A DNA stretch of 9,609 nucleotides from Acidimicrobiaceae bacterium (GTDB lineage: Bacteria; Actinomycetota; Acidimicrobiia; Acidimicrobiales; Palsa-688), in NCBI GenBank assembly GCA_003156795.1, contig PMHU01000141.1, positions 1,912 through 11,520 of the forward strand, written 5' to 3'. Below, piece by piece: positions 1 through 6,866 of the stretch (position 1 is the first letter of the stretch; each line of letters starts with the position of its first letter). Below the pieces are notes generated by a model. It did not search any database. It saw nothing but the letters and a program-made list of their open reading frames with translations, and had not been told where the DNA came from. The position numbers and the translations under genes were made by a program.

Positions 1-40
1 GGGATGCAAGTCCCCGGGGGTTCAAATCCCTCTCCCTCCG
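1..40 (+). tRNA. tRNA-Ser, 3' portion (5' end outside window)
   Basis: This is the 3' part of a type II (long variable arm) tRNA. The variable arm is a hairpin (GGGAT 1-5, loop GCAA, GTCCC 10-14). The T stem is GGGGG (16-20) pairing with CCCTC (28-32), with one G:U, and encloses the loop TTCAAAT. The 3' acceptor strand is TCCCTCC (33-39), followed by discriminator G at 40. A long variable arm with discriminator G points to serine, since tRNA-Leu normally has A there. The anticodon lies upstream of the window, so the isoacceptor is unknown. CCA is not encoded, because CTG follows. Confidence 0.85.
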
Positions 41-141
41 CTGGTCAGGACCTCCTAGGCTGCGCCCACCGATGGTGGATGAATGTCTCGCACCCAAGCG
101 TCAGCCTGAAAAATGGGTGTCAGACGGGTCCGCCGCGGCCC

Positions 142-1521
142 CTACCCCGCCATGCCCGCCAGCCGGCGCTGCTCCCTCCCGAGAGTGGCGAGCTCTGCGG
201 CAACCCGGCCGGCGCGCCATCCAGCCTCATTGGTCACTGACATTCCCCGGGCCTTGCGGAGGTTGGGGAACATCCGCTCGGTTGCGTCGTCGACCTCTTC
301 CCGCCGGCTGGCCAGCACCGGCAGGACCTCGGAGCCGAGCTCCAGTTCCGCGTCCGCCGTGGCCTGCCGGGAAGCCACCTCCAACCGTTCGTGGATGCGC
401 CCCGAGAAGGCGACATAGAAAGACTGGCGGAACGAACGGGTGCGACTACGGCCTCGCGGATCGGTCACCTTCCCCGCCTCGAGCACGGAACGCGACGCCT
501 GCATGAGTAGGGACGTGAACAACATCTCGACCACGTCCAGATCGGACGGGAACCCGACCAGCGTCATCAGGGCAAACCTCTCGTCCCACACGGCGCGCAC
601 GCCGTTGGCCGACGCCACAACAGCTAGCAAGCCGGACTTGGCCGCTGCGTAGGGATCGTCCACGGCCAGCCGTCGGCCCACCGGGGTTATCCGTTGCGCC
701 GACGAGGAGCGTGCCATCGCCTCTTCGATCGAATGACGGGCAATCAACTCCTGCGCTTTAGCGGTGAGGGCGTCCGCTTCGTGCTCGAAGTCGGTGGACT
801 CGGCCTTGGCCAGGAGGGCCCGCACCTTGGCCAGCACGGCGCCGTCGACCGAGATGTCAAACCGGCCGAGTCGGGAGAGCTCCTTCCACTGCGAAGGGGG
901 TGGAATCAGGACCTCCGTGACCGGAAGGCGCATCATTGCCGACGCCGTTTCGATGGCCAATATGAGCGCGTCCGGCCAGGGGATTCTGGCCCGAATCGCC
1001 CACGGACCGAGCCAGTCCCGCCCAGCGCCCCACCACCGCTCAGCAGCTCCGATCTCGTCGATCTGACGGGACCATTCGGACGGAGCGACGATCCCTTCCT
1101 GATCGACCTGGCGCCCGTGCCACGCCGCCACCGCCGTGACCGCCAGGTCGGCGTGGCTGGGCGAGCGCAAGCGCCTCACGCTCCGGACCGTCTCGCCCGG
1201 TTGCCAGCCAGCCTCCCACAGGCCATCCATACAATCGGAGAACAGTCCGTCGGCTACGAGCGAGGCTCCGACCGGGCCTATGGCTCCGGCGGCGTCGCGG
1301 ATCAGCTCTTCGACGTCCTCGCCGAGGCTTTCCCGCGTCGCTCCGCGGGCAAGCATCGTCGCCGAGGCGACCATCAGATAGCGCAAGTCTGGGCGACCGC
1401 CTCCGCCGTCCGAACGAGGCTGTCGGTGCTGCTCGGCCCCTGCCCGTGAACGAGGTTCGCCGCGACGACTCTCGTCACGGCGCTTCTTGGCCGCCCGCCG
1501 ATCTCTGTTCGCTCTTCCCAT
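142..1521 (-). CDS. DUF2786 domain-containing protein
   Basis: This encodes a 459-residue protein of unknown function. The first ~45 residues are very rich in Arg, Lys and Ser, suggesting a disordered nucleic-acid-binding tail. A helical region follows, with a DUF2786 motif at about residues 230-269 (KVRALLAKAEST, then a conserved EADALTAKAQELIARHSI pattern). The C-terminal part (about 285-385, including FRQSFYVAFSGRIHERL) resembles the domain that usually follows DUF2786. The ATG at 1521 is chosen because GAGGAGGA lies about 10 nt upstream. A TTG at 1572 would add 17 residues but has no good ribosome-binding site. DUF2786 proteins occur in actinobacterial chromosomes and in phages, with no established reaction. 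The gene converges on the tRNA-Ser at 1-40 and is separated by 167 bp from the end of the Rieske gene. The domain call is firm; the role is unknown. Confidence 0.85.
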   Translation of the reverse strand: MGRANRDRRAAKKRRDESRRGEPRSRAGAEQHRQPRSDGGGGRPDLRYLMVASATMLARGATRESLGEDVEELIRDAAGAIGPVGASLVADGLFSDCMDGLWEAGWQPGETVRSVRRLRSPSHADLAVTAVAAWHGRQVDQEGIVAPSEWSRQIDEIGAAERWWGAGRDWLGPWAIRARIPWPDALILAIETASAMMRLPVTEVLIPPPSQWKELSRLGRFDISVDGAVLAKVRALLAKAESTDFEHEADALTAKAQELIARHSIEEAMARSSSAQRITPVGRRLAVDDPYAAAKSGLLAVVASANGVRAVWDERFALMTLVGFPSDLDVVEMLFTSLLMQASRSVLEAGKVTDPRGRSRTRSFRQSFYVAFSGRIHERLEVASRQATADAELELGSEVLPVLASRREEVDDATERMFPNLRKARGMSVTNEAGWRAGRVAAELATLGREQRRLAGMAG

Positions 1522-1688
1522 GTCGATCCGTCCTCCTCGACTCCGAGTCTGCCCCAGGCGTGCGACGGCCAAGTGTGTTCGAGACCGGATCGGTTCCTTC
1601 AGGAGTGGTGGTTCTCGATCGACCTAACCGCGGTCCGAGCCGACGCTCTCGTGCATTCCCCCCGCCCTCAGTGCTCATGCCCATCCCC

Positions 1689-3053
1689 TCAGAACCCGAT
1701 CTCGACGATGGGCATCTCTAGGGGGTTGACGTTGATCTTCGGGAGGACGGCCATGAGTTGCTGATAGGGCAGGCCGGCGAGGAAGCCGTCGATGACGCGG
1801 TGGTAATTGGAAATCTGGCCCTCGTTGCGCTCCGACAGGCGCATGTACTCGAAACCCCTGGCGTGCAGGCCCCGCTGCTGTTTCGGCAGGTTCGAGAAGT
1901 CCTGGATCGCGATCGGCGGCCACCGCGGGTCGTCGCACTCCCACATCTCAGGGACCGGGGGCGGCTCGTACTCGCCCCCCTCCGGGAAGCGGGTGAGCGA
2001 CCAGATCTCCATGAGGGTCTCCTCCGGTCCCAGCGGCCGGAACCGGTAGGAGGAGGCGCTGCTGTACATGGGCAGGATGAAGTAGTGCGGGAAGCAGTAT
2101 CCCATCGGCTGGTTGAAACCCTGGTCCTGCAGCTGGTTGAGATCGGGGACGTCGCACCCGCGTTCGCGGTGGGCGCGCGACACGGCGTCGTTGAGGGTTC
2201 TCTCCCAAGTCGAGCGGGCCAGCTGGTAGTCGGCTGGGAGCTCGACGTCTGCCAACCCTTCGGCGATCTGTACATCCCGGGCGTGCACCATCCCGTCCAT
2301 GCCCTCGCTCATCATCCGCAGATAGTGAAGCTCGGCCTCGACGAACACACGGGGGTCGAAGTCGGCCGGGTTGCGGGTGGGCGAGCGCCCGGGGATCCGA
2401 AGCTGCGGGTGCGTCTGCAGAACGTGATACTGCTCGAAGAAAGCCTCCTGGGCCAGCTTCCAGTTGACCGGGAGCCGGCAGGCATACCACCACTCGGCCC
2501 GCAGCGACTCCGCCTTCCAGGCGTCGAACATGGTGGCGAACGGCTCGATGCACTGCCGCAGCGGGGGCGCCCCGTCGTCGAGGTTGATCCAGGCGCAGCC
2601 GCCCCACGTCTCGCACCTCACCGGGGTCAGGTCGAGGTCGGCCGGCTGAAGGTTGTTCTCGGAGAAAGCCCGAGCCTGGGTCACCTTGGTGTTGCGGCCG
2701 TCGGGCCCGTAGCACCAGCCGTGGAAGGGGCACACGAACCCGCCGAGGGCGGAACCCCTTCCCTGGGCGACCCGGACCCCCCGGTGCCGGCAAGCGCTGT
2801 GGAACGCCCGCACCCCGAGCTCCTCGGTGCGGGCGACAATCACCGACTGATCGAGGATCTGGTACTCCGCGAAGTCACCGGGCTGGGATATCTCCTCCAG
2901 CCGGCACGCCATCTGCCACACCCGGGGCCACAGCAGCTCGGCCTCCATCTGGTAGAAGTCCGCGTCGTAGTAGCGCTGCTTTGGCACCCGGTCCGCCACC
3001 TCCACGGCGTACGGCACTGGCAGGGCCGACCACTTGTGCTCCACGATCGTCAT
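1689..3053 (-). CDS. Rieske non-heme iron oxygenase, alpha (catalytic) subunit
   Basis: This encodes 454 residues, the usual length for a ring-hydroxylating oxygenase alpha subunit. The N-terminal Rieske [2Fe-2S] domain has its four ligands: C88 and H90 (CRHRG), then C108 and H111 (CPFHGWCY). The C-terminal catalytic domain carries the mononuclear iron site. H210 and H215 lie in FFEQYHVLQTH after the family NWK motif, and the likely acidic third ligand is D385 (IQDFSNL). The residue that normally bridges the Rieske cluster and the mononuclear iron, Asp in naphthalene dioxygenase, is Glu here (E207). Family members use O2 and electrons from a reductase or ferredoxin to hydroxylate, dihydroxylate or demethylate substrates. 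The substrate cannot be deduced. No beta subunit, ferredoxin or reductase is nearby, so electron partners must be encoded elsewhere. GGGGAA lies about 8 nt before the ATG. The gene is 89 nt downstream of the SnoaL-like gene and probably co-transcribed with it. Confidence 0.95.
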   Translation of the reverse strand: MTIVEHKWSALPVPYAVEVADRVPKQRYYDADFYQMEAELLWPRVWQMACRLEEISQPGDFAEYQILDQSVIVARTEELGVRAFHSACRHRGVRVAQGRGSALGGFVCPFHGWCYGPDGRNTKVTQARAFSENNLQPADLDLTPVRCETWGGCAWINLDDGAPPLRQCIEPFATMFDAWKAESLRAEWWYACRLPVNWKLAQEAFFEQYHVLQTHPQLRIPGRSPTRNPADFDPRVFVEAELHYLRMMSEGMDGMVHARDVQIAEGLADVELPADYQLARSTWERTLNDAVSRAHRERGCDVPDLNQLQDQGFNQPMGYCFPHYFILPMYSSASSYRFRPLGPEETLMEIWSLTRFPEGGEYEPPPVPEMWECDDPRWPPIAIQDFSNLPKQQRGLHARGFEYMRLSERNEGQISNYHRVIDGFLAGLPYQQLMAVLPKINVNPLEMPIVEIGF

Positions 3054-3142
3054 TCTGCCGTTCCCCGCATACCTGTAATTCCAAACCCGGTCACCCTGTT
3101 CGGCTGTTACCGCTCAGGTGCTCTCCGTCTCGGCCGGCACCC

Positions 3143-3595
3143 TCATTCGCCGAGACCGGCCAGGGCGAGGATCTCCCGCCGCCCGATCTGGGTCAAGAGA
3201 CTGGCGGCGTCGAAGTAGACCGGTTCGTTGATGATGCGGTCGTGCTCGAAGAAGAAGACGGCGATGACTGGCACCCGGTATGACCTGCCAGTCGGCGGCA
3301 GTCCGTAGAACTCACCCAGGTTGGTTCCGAGCAGGTCAAACTCTGCTACGACCGCTTCGTCGGCCACGTGCAGCCGGACGTTGTCGTGGCGCTGGTCGGG
3401 GAACGCGGTACGAGTTGTCCGGTAGTAGCCCATGACCTCATCATCACCGTCGAACACCTGGCCGGTGGCCATGATCTCGTAGTGCGGATGGCCGTTGAAC
3501 GTGCCGAGCGTGAGGTCGAACTCCTGGGTGACCTCGGACCGGAAGTGCTCCTCGACGAGCTCCAAACGGCGCTGCCGCAAATCGTCACTAATCAT
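3143..3595 (-). CDS. SnoaL-like (NTF2-fold) polyketide cyclase-family protein
   Basis: This encodes a 150-residue cytosolic protein with the SnoaL/ester-cyclase pattern. It has an N-terminal helix, then AFPD at 64-67, a GT turn at 90-91, LPPTGR at 99-104, a hydrophobic VIAVFFFEHDRI strand, and YFDAASLL at 127-134. SnoaL relatives include aldol cyclases and many small binding or isomerase proteins in catabolic clusters, so the reaction is not predictable. The start has GAGGAGG 5 nt upstream of the ATG. It is the first gene of the minus-strand pair ending in the Rieske oxygenase and is divergent from the secreted hydrolase. Rieske beta subunits share the NTF2-like fold, but the motifs seen here are SnoaL-type. 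Family is confident; function is open. Confidence 0.88.
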   Translation of the reverse strand: MISDDLRQRRLELVEEHFRSEVTQEFDLTLGTFNGHPHYEIMATGQVFDGDDEVMGYYRTTRTAFPDQRHDNVRLHVADEAVVAEFDLLGTNLGEFYGLPPTGRSYRVPVIAVFFFEHDRIINEPVYFDAASLLTQIGRREILALAGLGE

Positions 3596-3665
3596 TGGCC
3601 CTCCTCACGGACTTGGTTCGAAGCATTGCGAAGTGACCATGATCGTCGTCGCGCCGGCCCCCGTC

Positions 3666-3694
3666 TTGCCGGGCTGGGGCCGATTTGGTGTAAT
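3666..3694 (+). promoter_or_regulatory. Putative sigma70-type promoter of the secreted hydrolase gene
   Basis: TTGCCG (3666-3671) and TGTAAT (3689-3694) are separated by 17 bp. They match the consensus at 4/6 and 5/6 positions respectively. Transcription would start near 3701, leaving a leader of about 46 nt before the ribosome-binding site and ATG at 3747. This is by eye only. Confidence 0.45.
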
Positions 3695-3695
3695 A

Positions 3696-3718
3696 CGTCA
3701 CATACGACAGCGTCACAT
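3696..3718. promoter_or_regulatory. Candidate operator: CGTCACAT direct repeat
   Basis: CGTCACAT occurs at 3696-3703 and again at 3711-3718, a 15-bp period, immediately downstream of the predicted -10. The first copy is also part of an imperfect dyad, TGTAATACGTCACA (3689-3702; TGT.A....T.ACA). This position between two divergent genes would suit a repressor controlling one or both directions. The regulator is not encoded in the window. Confidence 0.35.
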
Positions 3719-3746
3719 CGTCGAGAATCCGGGGAGGGCGAAAGCC

Positions 3747-4676
3747 ATGGGACCGTGCCGGTTTGGAGTCTTGGCCGTGTCGTCTGTCGCGCTCGCCGCA
3801 AGCATGCTCGTACCGGTAGGCGCCGCCGCCGCAGCACCGAAGTATCCGGTCATCTACTCCGAAGCCACTCTTCTAGCCGGCGCCCTGGCGCCTGACAGCC
3901 CGCCGCCGGGAGCCAACCTCCCCGGCTGTAGGCCGTCGGCTGCCCACCCCAGACCGGTCGTCTTGGTGCACGGGACTTTCGAAAACGAGGACGACAACTG
4001 GGGCACGTTGGCCCCGCTTCTAGCCGACAACGGCTACTGCGTCTACACCTTTAACTACGGCGGCCCTCCGCTCCTGGGCGAAGTGTACGGGCTGGGTGAA
4101 ATCGGCGCTTCCGCCGGCCAGCTGAGCGCCTTTGTCGACCAGGTCCTGGCCGAGACCGGGGCGACGAAGGTCGACCTCGTCGGTCATTCCCAGGGCGGCA
4201 TGATGCCGAGGTACTACCTGAAGTTCCTCGGCGGTGCGGCGAAGGTGGAAAACCTCATCGGCCTGGCCCCATCCAACCACGGCACCACCATCGACGGGCT
4301 CGAGACGCTGGCGTCGCTCCTACCTGGAGGATCCGCGGCCCTGTCGGGGGGCTTGTCGACGGAGTGCGAGTCTTGCGCGGAGCAGCTCGCCGGCTCGGCC
4401 TTCCTGACGAATCTCAACTCAGGCGGGGACACGGTGCATGGAGTTACCTACACCGTCATCGAGAGCAGCTACGACGAGGTGGTCACTCCGTACACTTCAG
4501 CCTTCCTCTCCGGGAAACACGTCACCAACATCCTCATACAAGACCAGTGCGCTTCGGACTTCTCCGGTCACGTCGGGATCGCTTTCGACCGTGTCGCCCT
4601 GACCGATGTCCTCAACGCCCTCGATCCGACCCATCCGAAAACTGCGCCCTGCACCCTCGTTCCGTTCGAAGGGTAG
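3747..4676 (+). CDS. Secreted alpha/beta hydrolase, triacylglycerol lipase/esterase family
   Basis: This encodes a 309-residue exported hydrolase. Residues 1 to about 30 form a signal peptide with a hydrophobic core and an Ala-rich cleavage region near AAAAAP, so the enzyme acts outside the membrane. The mature part has the oxyanion-hole motif VLVHGTF (H75, G76) and the nucleophile elbow GHSQG with S148. The likely triad partners are D243 (SSYDEVV) and H275 (SGHVG). This order and spacing match bacterial lipases of the Lipase_2 type. Six cysteines remain after cleavage (C61, C98, C207, C210, C268, C302), suggesting disulfides. The ATG at 3747 is preferred over an in-frame ATG at 3495 because GGGGAGGG lies 8 nt upstream and the signal peptide begins there. 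The earlier start would also run across the divergent SnoaL-like gene. The ester substrate is unknown. Confidence 0.92.
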   Translation: MGPCRFGVLAVSSVALAASMLVPVGAAAAAPKYPVIYSEATLLAGALAPDSPPPGANLPGCRPSAAHPRPVVLVHGTFENEDDNWGTLAPLLADNGYCVYTFNYGGPPLLGEVYGLGEIGASAGQLSAFVDQVLAETGATKVDLVGHSQGGMMPRYYLKFLGGAAKVENLIGLAPSNHGTTIDGLETLASLLPGGSAALSGGLSTECESCAEQLAGSAFLTNLNSGGDTVHGVTYTVIESSYDEVVTPYTSAFLSGKHVTNILIQDQCASDFSGHVGIAFDRVALTDVLNALDPTHPKTAPCTLVPFEG

Positions 4677-4816
4677 GCCCATCACCGCAACTTGATCGAC
4701 GACGTGACGTGGTGCGTCGGGCTTAGACCTCCATCGCTCCGACCAAGCAAGTCGCGCCGTGCCAGACTGTGCAGCGGCGTCACCCACCAGAGGCTGGCGC
4801 CCAGTGGGGAGGACAC

Positions 4817-5935
4817 ATGACCGAACACGACGGCGCCTTGGCGACGAGCGGCGAGGCCGCGACGTCGATTTTCGACGAGACGCTGACCACAAGCAGCCGG
4901 GCTTGGAGCGTGGAGTCACCGGCGACCACAGTCTTCGACTTCGGCTACACCGACGGCAGGGACCAACTGCTTCGCTTGTACGACAAGGGCACCCGCCGGC
5001 AGTGGATCGGGTCCGACCGCCTCGATTGGGACCAGGAAGTCGATCCCGGCCGGCCCATCGGCATGCCCGATGAGGCCCACGCCCTGTTCGGCTCGCCGTG
5101 GTGGGACAAGTTCGACAGGAAGCAGAAGGACCTGGCCCACCGCGAGTTCGAAGCGTGGCGGCTGAGCCAGTTCATGCACGGAGAGCAGGGTGCGCTCATA
5201 TCCGTGGCCAAGATCGTTCAGACCGTGCCCAACATCGATTCCAAGTTCTACGCGGCCACCCAGACGATCGACGAGGCCCGCCACGTCGAGGTCTACAGCC
5301 GGTATTTGCACGAAAAGATCGGCTTGGTGTACCCAATCAACCCCAACCTGGCCAGCTTGCTCCGGGACACGGTGGGAGACAGCAGATGGGACATGACCTA
5401 CCTGGGCATGCAAGTCCTCATCGAGGGACTGGCGCTGGCCTCGTTCGGCCTGATCCGCAACATGGCCGCCGAGCCTCTCGCCCGGGCGATCAACGCTTAC
5501 GTGATGCAGGACGAGGCGCGCCACGTGATGTTCGGGCGCCTGGCCTTACGCGACTACTACCCGCAGCTGACTGCAGCCGAGCGCGACGAACGCGAGGAGT
5601 TTTGCGTCGATGCCTGCTACCGGATGCGCGACCGTTTCATGGCTGAGGAGGTCTGGGAAAGGCTCGGGCTACCTCCTGACGCCACCAAGTGGGTGGAGGA
5701 GAGCGAGCTGTTCCACCAGTTCCGCGTCTATCTATTTACCCGGATTGTGCCCGTGATCCGAGACATCGGGCTCTGGGGACCCAAGATTCGGGGGGCTTTC
5801 GAGGACATGGGCGTCCTCGGCTTCGCCGAGACGGATTTGGACGCCGAAATGGCAGGCGACGAAGCCGCCGCAGAGGAGTTTGACCGTCAGCATCTGGCCC
5901 ACGTCGAAGCGGCCGCCGAAGCCGTCGCCGGCTAG
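4817..5935 (+). CDS. Ferritin-like diiron protein, probable R2-like oxygenase
   Basis: This encodes 372 residues, with a four-helix ferritin-like core at about residues 105-250. The complete diiron ligand set is visible: E123 (HGEQG), E153 and H156 (DEARHVE), E203 (LIEGLAL), and E233 and H236 (DEARHVMFG). The spacing E-x28-D-E-x2-H is that of class I ribonucleotide reductase R2, acyl-ACP desaturase and AurF-type N-oxygenase relatives. O2-dependent oxidation of a small molecule is therefore likelier than iron storage. The ~100-residue N-terminal extension and the Ala/Glu-rich C-terminus are not recognised. GGGGAGGA precedes the ATG at 4817; an earlier in-frame start at 4769 has no such site. 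It follows the secreted hydrolase by 140 nt and precedes the dehydrogenase by 71 nt. Substrate and electron donor are unknown. Confidence 0.88.
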   Translation: MTEHDGALATSGEAATSIFDETLTTSSRAWSVESPATTVFDFGYTDGRDQLLRLYDKGTRRQWIGSDRLDWDQEVDPGRPIGMPDEAHALFGSPWWDKFDRKQKDLAHREFEAWRLSQFMHGEQGALISVAKIVQTVPNIDSKFYAATQTIDEARHVEVYSRYLHEKIGLVYPINPNLASLLRDTVGDSRWDMTYLGMQVLIEGLALASFGLIRNMAAEPLARAINAYVMQDEARHVMFGRLALRDYYPQLTAAERDEREEFCVDACYRMRDRFMAEEVWERLGLPPDATKWVEESELFHQFRVYLFTRIVPVIRDIGLWGPKIRGAFEDMGVLGFAETDLDAEMAGDEAAAEEFDRQHLAHVEAAAEAVAG

Positions 5936-5993
5936 CCAATCGATGGCTCCCCGCTCCAAGGCGCGCCACTCCTCCTCACGCCGCCACACCCCG

Positions 5994-6009
5994 TAACCTC
6001 GGTCCGGTG
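5994..6009 (+). promoter_or_regulatory. Putative -10 element for a leaderless SDR transcript
   Basis: TAACCT (5994-5999, TANNNT pattern) ends 7 nt before the GTG start codon at 6007. That places the transcription start on the first base of the codon. No ribosome-binding site is visible before this GTG, and no good -35 is seen. Leaderless genes with only a TANNNT -10 are common in actinobacteria. Confidence 0.5.
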
Positions 6010-6756
6010 AACGGGCGTGGAACCGCGGTTGTAACCGGAGCCTCCAGCGGGATCGGAGCGGCGACGGCTCGAGCCCTCGCCGCGGCCGGCTTTTCCGTGG
6101 TGCTCGGAGCCCGCCGGGCTGAGCGGATCGAGGCCATCGCTGAGGAGATCGGAGGCGCCGCCCGGGCCTACCCACTCGACGTGACCGACCAATCGTCTGT
6201 CGACAGCTTCTGCGCCCACGTTGGGGCCGACTGCCGTGTGCTGGTCAACAACGCCGGCGGCGCCCTCGGCCTGGATCCTATCGCCACGGCCGACGAGACC
6301 AAGTGGCAGAGGATGCACGACACCAACGTCATGGGCGTGCTTCGGATGACGAGGGCGCTCCTGCGTGGCCTGATCGAGTCTGGGGACGGGCACGTGATCA
6401 CGATCGGTTCGGTCGCCGCTTTCGAGGCGTATGCGGGCGGCGCCGGATACAACGCGGCCAAGCACGCGGCCCGAGCCGTGATGGACGTCCTTCGCATAGA
6501 ACTGGTGGGCCGACCGGTGCGGGTCAGCGAGATCGATCCGGGCCTGGTCGAGACTGAGTTCTCGCTGGTTCGATTCGACGGCGACCAGGCCAGAGCCGAT
6601 GCCGTCTACGACGGAATCACCCCCTTGACTGCCGACGACGTGGCCGAGGTGGTCGCGTTCGTCGCGACCCGCCCCAGCCACGTCGACATCGACCAGGTGG
6701 TCATGCGCCCGAGAGACCAGGCTCGGGTGTGGCTGGTCCATCGAGACAAACCATAA
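6007..6756 (+). CDS. Short-chain dehydrogenase/reductase (classical SDR)
   Basis: This encodes a 249-residue cytosolic oxidoreductase of typical SDR length. The Rossmann cofactor motif TGASSGIG is at 10-17, D58-V-T at the adenine site and NNAG at 81-84. The active site is N107, S135, Y148 and K152 (YNAAK), and the PG motif is at 178-179. R36 and R37 after the second beta strand suggest NADP(H). Overall it resembles the YdfG-like hydroxy-acid/alcohol dehydrogenase group, but the substrate is not defined. The first strand begins within five residues of the GTG start, so there is no room for a later start. It lies 71 nt after the diiron gene in the same direction but appears to have its own leaderless promoter. 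It probably acts on alcohol or ketone products of the oxygenases. Confidence 0.93.
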   Translation: MNGRGTAVVTGASSGIGAATARALAAAGFSVVLGARRAERIEAIAEEIGGAARAYPLDVTDQSSVDSFCAHVGADCRVLVNNAGGALGLDPIATADETKWQRMHDTNVMGVLRMTRALLRGLIESGDGHVITIGSVAAFEAYAGGAGYNAAKHAARAVMDVLRIELVGRPVRVSEIDPGLVETEFSLVRFDGDQARADAVYDGITPLTADDVAEVVAFVATRPSHVDIDQVVMRPRDQARVWLVHRDKP

Positions 6757-6762
6757 GGAAGC

Positions 6763-6780
6763 GCCTGACCGGCTTCAGGC
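6763..6780. terminator. Stem-loop between convergent SDR and mraY
   Basis: GCCTGA (6763-6768) and TCAGGC (6775-6780) form a perfect 6-bp stem with loop CCGGCT, 6 nt after the dehydrogenase stop. No T-run follows on either strand, so termination is only a possibility based on position. Confidence 0.3.
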
Positions 6781-6866
6781 CGAGAGTGAGCCGATCCTCA
6801 AGGTGCTGGCGTCGTGCCCGAGCAGGCGACCGTTCCCGTCCGCGCCGTAAACCGCCACCACGACTG

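Noticed and set aside
1..40. Attachment-site pair formed by the two tRNA-Ser 3' ends
   Set aside because: The shared bases are just the conserved T arm of serine tRNAs and are inverted. No integrase or direct duplication is visible.
66..78. CCACC-GAT-GGTGG stem-loop as a terminator of the tRNA-Ser at 1-40
   Set aside because: The stem is only 5 bp with a 3-nt loop and no T-run follows, so it is too weak to call.
694..1449. Plus-strand frame (251 codons) opposite the DUF2786 gene
   Set aside because: No ribosome-binding site or motifs. The minus-strand DUF2786 motif and strong ribosome-binding site decide the coding strand.
1758..3218. Long plus-strand open frame (486 codons) opposite the Rieske gene
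   Set aside because: It is an antisense shadow of a GC-rich gene. Its translation is low-complexity with no motifs, while the minus strand has intact Rieske and iron-ligand motifs.
3495..3746. 84-residue N-terminal extension of the secreted hydrolase
   Set aside because: It would overlap the divergent SnoaL-like gene and bury the signal peptide. The ATG at 3747 has a strong ribosome-binding site.
4677..4816. Terminator or promoter between the hydrolase and the diiron gene
   Set aside because: Only short stems with large loops (CGACG/CGTCG) and no acceptable -35/-10 pair were found, so nothing is called.
5932..6741. Minus-strand open frame (269 codons) opposite the SDR
   Set aside because: The opposite strand carries a complete SDR active site; this frame is rich in His, Asp and Arg with no domain pattern.
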